Of a stretch of 5,160 nt of DNA, positions 1-5,065 are shown in pieces; the stretch's first letter is position 1, and each line of letters opens with the position of its first letter. Both the position numbers and the translations under genes were made by a program. This stretch comes from an uncultured Verrucomicrobiae bacterium. Its GTDB lineage: Bacteria; Verrucomicrobiota; Verrucomicrobiia; Verrucomicrobiales; DEV007. A model generated the notes under the pieces. That model was not told the DNA's origin and made no database searches. It worked only from the letters and a program-made list of their open reading frames with translations. Location of the stretch: positions 1 to 5,160 of the forward strand of contig CALDKL010000506.1 of NCBI GenBank assembly GCA_937898895.1. The letters run 5' to 3'.

Positions 1-642
1 GGGCACTTCCTCCTTCTGCGGCCAGGCGGGAATGCCCTGGGGCCAGATGGGGCGATTCGTCCAGGCGTGGACTTCCACGATGTCACCGATGAGACCCGCC
101 TGGACGAGTTCGACGACTCGGCGCATGTGGTTGTTCGCCTGGGCCTGATTGCCCATCTGGGTGACCACTTTGGTTTTCTCGGCGAGTTCGGTGAGGAAGC
201 GGGCTTCCCAGATGCCGTGGGTGAGCGGTTTCTGGCAATAGACGGCACAGCCTTTTTTCATCGCTGCGGCGGCGGCAAAGGCGTGGACGTGATCCGGGGT
301 GGAGACGGTGACGGCATCGATCTTGTCGCCTTCGGTCTCGAGCATCTCGCGCCAGTCCTCGAAGAACTTGGCATCGGGATAGGCCGTGCGTGTCTTGGCC
401 CAGGAGCCGCCGAGGTTGGGATATTTCTCGACGTTGACGATGTCGCAGAGGTGGGTGATCTGGAATCCGGCATCGGCCGAGCCGGAGATGTCGCTGGCTC
501 CTTTGCCGGAGGTTCCGATCCCGGCGAGGGTGATACGGGAATTCGCACCGAATACGCGACTGGGGACGACCTGGAAATTGAAGGCGGCGGCGGTGGCAGC
601 AAGGCCTTTGACGAACTGACGGCGAGAGTTGGGATGTTCCAT
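1..642 (-). CDS. Tat-exported Gfo/Idh/MocA-family oxidoreductase (N-terminal 214 aa, truncated by window edge)
   Basis: The reverse strand reads open from an ATG at 642 to the window edge, so the C-terminal part lies outside. The N-terminus carries a twin-arginine signal, SRRQFVKG at residues 6-13, then an Ala-rich stretch and a plausible cleavage after VFGA (residue 33). A Rossmann fold follows: dinucleotide loop GIGTSGKG at 41-48, acidic strand end CD at 66-67, STPDHVHA at 114-121, and QKPLTH at 137-142 where the family usually has EKP. MGNQ at 163-166 and GLIGDIVEVHAWTNRP at 183-198 lead into the substrate-binding domain. Family members are NAD(P)-dependent sugar or polyol oxidoreductases. 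Exported versions are common in Planctomycetota and Verrucomicrobiota, and their substrates are mostly unknown. The substrate here cannot be told. No Shine-Dalgarno precedes the start; the leader is pyrimidine-rich. The lipoprotein gene lies 111 bp upstream on the same strand. Confidence 0.93.
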   Translation of the reverse strand, partial: MEHPNSRRQFVKGLAATAAAFNFQVVPSRVFGANSRITLAGIGTSGKGASDISGSADAGFQITHLCDIVNVEKYPNLGGSWAKTRTAYPDAKFFEDWREMLETEGDKIDAVTVSTPDHVHAFAAAAAMKKGCAVYCQKPLTHGIWEARFLTELAEKTKVVTQMGNQAQANNHMRRVVELVQAGLIGDIVEVHAWTNRPIWPQGIPAWPQKEEVP

Positions 643-679
643 GGCGGGAAAGGTAGCAAAGGATCCGCGTGTCAATCAA
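643..679 (-). promoter_or_regulatory. Possible promoter for the Gfo/Idh/MocA gene
   Basis: On the minus strand, TTGATTGACA lies at 679-670, giving either TTGATT (679-674) or a perfect TTGACA (675-670) as a -35 box. Downstream, TGCTACCTT (658-650) resembles an extended -10. The TTGATT spacing is 18 bp, while the better TTGACA would have only 14. The start site would fall close to the ATG at 642, giving an almost leaderless transcript. The -10 match is poor, so this remains tentative. Transcription reading through from the upstream lipoprotein gene is the alternative. Confidence 0.22.
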
Positions 680-753
680 GACCGCATATATGGGAGGGAG
701 ATCGGAGAGAGGACGAAGCGGGCGGCCGCGTGTTCGGAAGGCGGGCCAATGCC

Positions 754-1542
754 TCACGGCGCGGCTTTCTCGGGAGCCTTTTCTGCCTCGGGGGAGGTGG
801 TTTTCTTTTTCTCCGGATTTCCGCCGGGCGGACGGGCCCCCTCGAGCCGTTTCTGCATCGCGGCAATCGAGGGATCGATGCGGACCATCTCCTCGAAGGT
901 CACCTTTCGGAGCTTGCGATGGGCCTCGAGTCGCTTGCGGCGGAGCGCCTCGTCTTCTTCCCGGATCCGGGTCAGTTCCTCGCGGGCGGCTTTCACGGCT
1001 TCGGATTCCAGAGCAGCGGTTTCGGCTTTGCGGAATTTCTCGCGGTCTTCCGGCGAGAGGCTCTCGAGAAATCCGGGGGGGCGGATCTGCTCTTCGAACC
1101 CGCGCGGTGAGCCTCCCGTTCCTTTGCCTGGTTCGCCGGGGCCACCTGGCATTCCCATTCCCCCACCCGATCCCATGCCCCCCGCTCCCTGGAGTTTCGC
1201 AAGGACTCCCGCCATCGACGGATCGGCTTTTTCGACCGCCGACCGGATCGCTTCCTGGTAGGCGTCGCTGGCGTGTTTGATCTCCTCGCGGGCATTGATG
1301 ACGGCGGGATCGGTCCAGACCTTGCGCAGGGCTTCGCGGAGCTTTTCCCGCTGCTCGGGACTGAGAGATTCCCATGCCGCGTTCCTCTCGTGTTCGGCAC
1401 GGCTCCAGGTTCGTTTTTTGGACGGCTCTCCCTTTTGCCCGGGGCGAGGTTCCTTGACTTCTTCGGAAAATCCCGGACCGCAGGCAAGGAGGAGGGTGAT
1501 CGCGAGGACCGACAAATAGAATCGGGGACGGGGAGCCTTCAT
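754..1542 (-). CDS. Exported, probable lipoprotein with duplicated Spy/CpxP-like helical module
   Basis: The protein has 262 aa from the ATG at 1542. An upstream in-frame TTG at 1587 would add 15 residues ahead of the signal peptide and sits in a possible -35 box, so I reject it. Residues 1-20 form a signal peptide (basic KAPRPR, then a hydrophobic core) ending in LLAC, which fits a lipobox with Cys21 as the lipidated residue. Simple signal-peptidase I cleavage near FSEE is the alternative. The mature part is charged and mostly helical. Residues 57-120 and 159-236 are two copies of one module, each opening with ESLSPE(Q/D)REK and closing with DPS(M/I)A...L(Q/E)GA. A Gly/Met/Pro-rich linker (120-145) joins them, and a Lys/Glu/Pro/Ala tail ends the protein. 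LSPEQR recalls the LTxxQ motif of Spy/CpxP periplasmic chaperones, but that family assignment is only inferred. The Gfo/Idh/MocA gene follows 111 bp downstream. Confidence 0.85.
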   Translation of the reverse strand: MKAPRPRFYLSVLAITLLLACGPGFSEEVKEPRPGQKGEPSKKRTWSRAEHERNAAWESLSPEQREKLREALRKVWTDPAVINAREEIKHASDAYQEAIRSAVEKADPSMAGVLAKLQGAGGMGSGGGMGMPGGPGEPGKGTGGSPRGFEEQIRPPGFLESLSPEDREKFRKAETAALESEAVKAAREELTRIREEDEALRRKRLEAHRKLRKVTFEEMVRIDPSIAAMQKRLEGARPPGGNPEKKKTTSPEAEKAPEKAAP

Positions 1543-1711
1543 TGGGGGAAACAGGGAGTTCTTAGGCGAATCAACCCGATCTCTCAAGAAAAGTTGCAGG
1601 AGTTTGCATTCTCTCCGAGCCTTCCCCCCGCCTTTTCCCCGGTTGAAGGTTTCCGCGATTCCGGTGATCGTGGATCATCGTCCCCCTCCTCCGTTCTTCG
1701 TCTGTTTCCCG
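1543..1711. other. Divergent intergenic region (lipoprotein gene / DUF2314 gene)
   Basis: These 169 bp separate two divergently transcribed genes and must hold both promoters. The minus-strand promoter is described separately. For the plus strand the best -10 candidate is GATCAT at 1673-1678 (four of six), but no good -35 box sits at the right distance. An imperfect inverted repeat, CGgTGATC-GTG-GATCAtCG, lies at 1662-1680 with a perfect five-base core in each arm, overlapping that -10 candidate. It could be an operator, although an element this short can arise by chance. I see no small ORF with a convincing start here. Confidence 0.4.
1552..1587 (-). promoter_or_regulatory. Candidate sigma70-type promoter for the lipoprotein gene
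   Basis: On the minus strand, TTGAGA (1587-1582, five of six to TTGACA) is followed after exactly 17 bp by TAAGAA (1564-1559, three of six to TATAAT). The predicted transcription start near 1552 leaves a leader of about 10 nt before the ATG at 1542, made almost entirely of the CTGTTTCCC element. The -10 box is weak, so the call rests on the -35 box, the spacing and the position. Confidence 0.35.
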
Positions 1712-2881
1712 ATGCCTCTTCGTTTCCGCCGCTTTCCTTTTCTCTCTGCCGCAATCCTCGCACTGCTGTCCGCGCGCCTTTCCTGGGTCGGCTCCGGTGT
1801 CTGGGGGGTGATGGCGCTCCTCCTCGCCGCCCTGTGGTTCGGAATTGAACTGGTGCGATGGCTCCTGCCCCCCAAGGAGTCGGGGAAAGCGGTTGCGACT
1901 TCCGTCCGGACCACCCCTGCCCAGACCGCCTCCGCTCAGACCGCCCCGGCTCAGCCAACAAACCAGTCGCTCGTATCGCTGGTGTTTTTCCTCTCCGAAT
2001 CCCGGCAGGTCGACGAGAACTCCATCACAAAATGTGTCGTGGCGGCACTCCATTTGACCCCGGAGGTGCCGACCTCGAATTTGAGGTGCGTCGTCGAGCC
2101 CTTCGACCCGCCCGACCCAAAGCCGTCGGAAGCGCACATCCGGCATTTTATGGTGTGGCTTCGCGAGGGCTTCCTCGCCGTCCTCGTCTCGGACCGTCCC
2201 TATATTGAAAATCCGAAAGACTTCGCACGCGATTCGATCCGCGACAAGCGCCTCCGCTCTGCCGTCGAGCGACACCTCGCCTGGATTTCGGTCGATTTCG
2301 TCAGTTATGATTCCGATTTCAAATTCCTCGATCAGGACCCGATCCAGTGGACCTACCAGGCCATCGGAAAAATCCTCGCGTCCATGGCCGGACCCGACTG
2401 TCTCGCCGTCTACTGCCCGGAACTGCAGCGCTGCAATGAGTTCGACCCCGGGCTGCTCGAAATTCTCTCGGGTCCGAATCCACTCTCCCTGTTCGAAGAA
2501 CCCACCTTTGAACCCGTTATCGAGATCTCCGACAACAATCCCCGCATGGCTACGGCCGTTCGCGAGGCGGTCTCCCGCTGGCCGGAGTTTGTCGCCGCCT
2601 TCGAAGGCAGCGAACTGGCCGACCGCGACCGCTACATTGCAAAAGCGGAGTTTCGCGAGGGCAAGAAAGCCGAATACATGTGGGTGGCGGTCGAGGAAAT
2701 CGAAGCAGACACCGTCACCGGCACGCTCATGAACGATCCCCACGAACTGCTCGACGTCCACCGGGGGGCTCGCGTCTGCTTCACCCTCGATCGGCTCAAC
2801 GACTGGATCTATCCCGATCGCGGAGGGCGGCATGTGGGAGGCTTCACCCTCGACGTGCTCGCCGACGATGGCGAGATGTGA
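1712..2881 (+). CDS. Membrane-anchored DUF2314-domain protein
   Basis: The protein has 389 aa from the ATG at 1712. The frame is open to a TTG at 1604, but that extension is Pro-rich and its start is poor, while the ATG puts a basic MPLRFRR directly before a hydrophobic segment. Two predicted membrane helices (about 8-24 and 30-52) form a hairpin, so the bulk is probably cytoplasmic. A Thr/Ala/Pro/Gln linker spans about 58-86. Residues 87-260 are an alpha/beta-looking region I cannot assign. FLAVLVSDRPY and CLAVYCPELQRC vaguely recall DUF4261-type proteins. Residues about 305-384 match DUF2314: a YIAKAEF opening, EYMWV, GTLMNDP, NDWIYPD and a closing GGFTLDVL. DUF2314 (as in E. coli YegJ) has no established biochemical function. 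No Shine-Dalgarno is present; CTGTTTCCCG abuts the ATG. The gene converges on the carboxypeptidase gene. Confidence 0.88.
   Translation: MPLRFRRFPFLSAAILALLSARLSWVGSGVWGVMALLLAALWFGIELVRWLLPPKESGKAVATSVRTTPAQTASAQTAPAQPTNQSLVSLVFFLSESRQVDENSITKCVVAALHLTPEVPTSNLRCVVEPFDPPDPKPSEAHIRHFMVWLREGFLAVLVSDRPYIENPKDFARDSIRDKRLRSAVERHLAWISVDFVSYDSDFKFLDQDPIQWTYQAIGKILASMAGPDCLAVYCPELQRCNEFDPGLLEILSGPNPLSLFEEPTFEPVIEISDNNPRMATAVREAVSRWPEFVAAFEGSELADRDRYIAKAEFREGKKAEYMWVAVEEIEADTVTGTLMNDPHELLDVHRGARVCFTLDRLNDWIYPDRGGRHVGGFTLDVLADDGEM
1907..1951 (+). repeat. 15-bp tandem repeat encoding the Thr/Ala/Pro/Gln linker
   Basis: Two direct copies, CAGACCGCCTCCGCT (1922-1936) and CAGACCGCCCCGGCT (1937-1951), match at 13 of 15 bases and encode QTASA and QTAPA. 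The preceding 15 bases (encoding RTTPA) look like a diverged third unit. The repeat falls exactly in the linker between the membrane hairpin and the soluble part of the DUF2314 protein. Copy number is therefore likely to vary between strains without breaking the frame. Confidence 0.6.
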
Positions 2882-2921
2882 TCGCTTTCGCCGCTGTCTC
2901 GTGCCGGGCAGACCCTCTTCA

Positions 2922-2951
2922 CCCGTTGGCCGCACCCTCTCGGCTCACGGG
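2922..2951. terminator. Candidate bidirectional hairpin between convergent genes
   Basis: CCCGT (2922-2926) pairs with ACGGG (2947-2951), and GCCG (2929-2932 area) pairs with CGGC (2941-2944). A G-T wobble and one mismatch lie between them, and the loop is about 8 nt. The hairpin lies in the 63-bp gap between the DUF2314 stop (2879-2881) and the carboxypeptidase stop (2945-2947), overlapping the latter. It has no U-tract on either strand, so it is not a textbook intrinsic terminator. Position is the main argument. Confidence 0.3.
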
Positions 2952-4123
2952 GCGACTGGCCCGGTGAACTGCAGACCCAGCGACCAGTTCAGGAGTGCCT
3001 TGCTGTCCTCCTGCACCTGGGGACGGGCGCTCTTGAGCACCACCGAGATGCGCTCTTTCCCGTCCACACTCGCGCTGCAGACGAGGCAGTTGCCCGCCGC
3101 GTAGGTGAAGCCGGTCTTCATCCCGTTGCAGCCCTCCATGTCCGAGAGGACGCGATTGGTGTTCGGCAGGGTGTAGATCCGACCATCGTTGAAGACAAAA
3201 TCATAGGTTTTCTTCGAGACCATTTCACGGAGGTCGGGATTCTGATAGGCCTCGAAGGCGGCGATGGCCATATCCCGTGCCGTCGAATACTGCCCTTCGG
3301 CCGGCAACCCATGCGGATTGACGAAATGCGAGTCGGTCATGCCGATGAAGCGGGCGTAGGTATTCATCTTTTCCGCAAACGCCTCGATGCTGCCCGCATT
3401 GTCGATGGCGAGACTTGCGGCGATGTCATTCCCGCTCTTAACCAGCAAGGCGGTGAGCAACTGTCGCCGGGTGTATCGCTCCCCCGGTTTCACCCCCACC
3501 ACGGTCGGTTCGACTTCGAGAACCTCCTTCGGGATCTCCGCGAGAGCATCGAGATTCCCATCCTGACAAACCACCAACGCGGTCACGAGCTTCTGTGTGC
3601 TCGCCACGGGCACACGAGTCTCGGCCTGCTTCTTGTGGTAGAACTGCATCGTCTCCCCGTCGAGCACGGCGGCGTACTGTCCGTAGACCTCCGGGGGCGG
3701 CGGTCCGTTCCAGGTCTGCGGCGGAGGCAGCTTTTCGCGTCGCTTCACCACCTCCTCGCGCAGGCGCATCAGCTCCTCGAGGGAACGAACCATCTCCTCG
3801 CGCTTGCGGGTCGCCTGCTCGCGCTCGGCGATGGCATCCTCCCGAGCGGTCAGGGCGTCCTCGCGCGCCTTCAGGCTGCGCATGCGATGGGAGAGCTGAT
3901 CGGCCAGCTTTTCGAGCATCTCGATGCGGACCTCTTCTTCCGTCTTTGGCGGCGAGGGCGACTTGCCCGCCGGTGGCGGAGGCTTGGGAGCCACGACCGG
4001 GGCCGACGAGGGCGGGGCGGCTTGCTTTTCCTCGAGCGCTCCCGCCTCTTGCGCAAACATCCCGCCCGGCACGACCGCAGCGAGCCAGCCGATCAGGAGC
4101 AGGGCGGGAAAAAGACGCGACAT
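2945..4123 (-). CDS. D-alanyl-D-alanine carboxypeptidase (peptidase S11) with N-terminal coiled coil
   Basis: The protein has 392 aa. The ATG at 4123 is chosen because a clear signal peptide follows at once (MSRLFPALLLIGWLAAVV, cleavage probably after MFA, residue 24). S11 enzymes trim the terminal D-Ala of peptidoglycan pentapeptides outside the cytoplasmic membrane. All three active-site motifs are present: S175-T-Q-K178 (SxxK nucleophile and base), S230-G-N232 (SxN) and K336-T-G338 (KTG). GMTDSHFVNPHGLP at 261-274 is a further S11 signature. Residues 36-60 are Pro-rich. Residues about 61-131 form a coiled coil with regular heptads (KAREDAL, TAREDAI, AEREQAT, RKREEMV and on), and a second Pro-rich hinge at 133-144 leads into the catalytic domain. 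The protein ends soon after the catalytic fold, without the C-terminal beta domain and amphipathic anchor of PBP5. It is divergent from parA. S11 sporulation-type or PBP7-like homologues are alternatives; the exact physiological role is unknown. Confidence 0.92.
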   Translation of the reverse strand: MSRLFPALLLIGWLAAVVPGGMFAQEAGALEEKQAAPPSSAPVVAPKPPPPAGKSPSPPKTEEEVRIEMLEKLADQLSHRMRSLKAREDALTAREDAIAEREQATRKREEMVRSLEELMRLREEVVKRREKLPPPQTWNGPPPPEVYGQYAAVLDGETMQFYHKKQAETRVPVASTQKLVTALVVCQDGNLDALAEIPKEVLEVEPTVVGVKPGERYTRRQLLTALLVKSGNDIAASLAIDNAGSIEAFAEKMNTYARFIGMTDSHFVNPHGLPAEGQYSTARDMAIAAFEAYQNPDLREMVSKKTYDFVFNDGRIYTLPNTNRVLSDMEGCNGMKTGFTYAAGNCLVCSASVDGKERISVVLKSARPQVQEDSKALLNWSLGLQFTGPVAP

Positions 4124-4297
4124 GGAAAACAGACAGACCTCGCCGGAAATACAATCAGGCCACGCCGCGATTGCAAGGGTGGAATTTCCAGAGGACCGGC
4201 CTCGCTTTTTCGCGTCCACCCCTGTTTTTTTCTTTCCCCTCCCCCCGGAACAGGCCAGATTCCGCGCCCAACCCGATTCCCCACCTCGCACCTCCCG
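4124..4297. other. Divergent intergenic region (carboxypeptidase / parA)
   Basis: These 174 bp separate the two divergent starts. The minus-strand promoter candidate is listed separately. I find no convincing -35/-10 pair toward parA. The plus strand contains a 22-nt uninterrupted pyrimidine tract at 4225-4246 (seven T, then C/T, then six C), about 50 nt before the parA start and preceded by CCACCCCTG. No copy of the parS consensus is visible and no ORF with a credible start lies here. Confidence 0.45.
4141..4176 (-). promoter_or_regulatory. Candidate sigma70-type promoter for the carboxypeptidase gene
   Basis: On the minus strand, TTGCAA (4176-4171, four of six) and TGTATT (4153-4148, four of six) are separated by exactly 17 bp. 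The predicted start near 4141 gives a leader of about 18 nt ending in GTCTGTCTGTTTTCC directly before the ATG. The spacing and location are good but each box is only a partial match. Confidence 0.38.
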
Positions 4298-5065
4298 ATG
4301 AAAATCATTGCCATTGCCAACCAGAAAGGCGGTGTCGGAAAGACCACCACCTCGGTGAACCTCGGTGCCTGCCTCGCGGAGCGGGGAGTCAACATCATCA
4401 TTCTCGACCTCGATCCCCAGGCGAATTCCACCAGCGCCCTCGGCTTTGTGCCCGGCGAGCACCCCAGCATCTACCAACACCTCATCGGCGGCGGCGATGT
4501 CTCCGAACTCGTCCTGAAGACAAAATACGAGCACCTTTCCCTCATCCCCTGCGACATGGACCTCGCCGGCTGCGAGATCGAAATGGCCCGCGAGGACGAT
4601 CACCTCGTGCGGCTGCGCAATCTGCTCGCTCCCTTCAAGGCAAGTCATCCCGCCGACTACCTCCTCATCGATTGCCCTCCCTCTCTCGGCGTGCTCATGA
4701 CCTCCGCCCTCGCCGCCTCCGACGAACTCATCGTGCCCCTCCAGTGCGAATACTTTGGACTCGAAGGCCTCTCCAAAATCGTCGGGGTCCACCAGCAAAT
4801 CCGGGATTCGGGTGCCAATGCCGAAGTCGCCCTCGAGGGCATCGTCATGACGATGGCCGACAGCCGCACGAATCTCTCCACCATGGTCATCAACGACGTG
4901 CGGCAGTATTTCCCCGAAGTCACCTACGAAACCGTCATCCCGCGAAACATCCGGCTTGGTGAAGCCCCCAGCTACGGCCAGACCATCATCGACTACGCTC
5001 CCACCTGCACCGGTGCCGCCGCCTACCGCGCTCTCGCCGACGAGTTTCTGCGACGTCACGCCTGA
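4298..5065 (+). CDS. parA: Chromosome-partitioning ATPase ParA (Soj type)
   Basis: The protein has 255 aa, typical of short chromosomal Soj/ParA proteins without an N-terminal helix-turn-helix. The ATG at 4298 begins directly with MKIIAIANQKGGVGKTTT; the frame is open further upstream but only as antisense to the carboxypeptidase. The deviant Walker A motif has signature Lys10 and Lys15, followed by Thr16. Walker A' is LDLDPQ at 36-41 with Asp39, equivalent to the hydrolysis Asp44 of Thermus Soj. Walker B is LLIDCPPS at 122-129 with Asp125. The C-terminal signature IPRNIRLGEAPSYGQ at 214-228 is characteristic of chromosomal ParA. The ATP-bound dimer binds DNA non-specifically and, with ParB on parS, drives origin segregation. 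parB usually follows directly, but the remaining 95 bp show no recognisable ParB start and no parS. The leader is CACCTCCCG with no Shine-Dalgarno. Confidence 0.96.
   Translation: MKIIAIANQKGGVGKTTTSVNLGACLAERGVNIIILDLDPQANSTSALGFVPGEHPSIYQHLIGGGDVSELVLKTKYEHLSLIPCDMDLAGCEIEMAREDDHLVRLRNLLAPFKASHPADYLLIDCPPSLGVLMTSALAASDELIVPLQCEYFGLEGLSKIVGVHQQIRDSGANAEVALEGIVMTMADSRTNLSTMVINDVRQYFPEVTYETVIPRNIRLGEAPSYGQTIIDYAPTCTGAAAYRALADEFLRRHA

Noticed and set aside
685..692. CATATATG palindrome between the oxidoreductase and lipoprotein genes
   Set aside because: It is only eight bases and, read as a -10 box on the minus strand, has no -35 partner at a workable distance.
67..1110. Long plus-strand open frame (347 codons) across the oxidoreductase and lipoprotein genes
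   Set aside because: It runs antisense to two well-supported genes, has Gly/Asp-rich low-information sequence with no recognisable domain, and is expected from high GC at third codon positions.
1543..1587. TTG start at 1587 for the lipoprotein gene
   Set aside because: It would put 15 polar residues before the signal peptide and overlap the best -35 box; the ATG at 1542 gives a standard signal sequence.
1604..1711. TTG start at 1604 for the DUF2314 gene
   Set aside because: The added 36 residues are Pro/Phe-rich without a domain, and no ribosome-binding feature supports the TTG; the ATG at 1712 has the shared pyrimidine leader.
1571..2935. Minus-strand open frame (454 codons) opposite the DUF2314 gene
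   Set aside because: The plus strand encodes a recognisable DUF2314 domain with signal-like membrane helices. The antisense translation has no family features and is a GC shadow.
3311..4297. Upstream extension of the ParA frame (329 more codons), suggesting a ParA fusion
   Set aside because: It is antisense to the carboxypeptidase and shows no domain. ParA starts naturally at 4298 with the usual MKIIAIANQKGG terminus.
3595..4962. Plus-strand open frame of 455 codons rich in Arg, Pro and Ser
   Set aside because: The composition is typical of an out-of-frame reading of GC-rich genes; it overlaps the carboxypeptidase and ParA and has no coherent motif.
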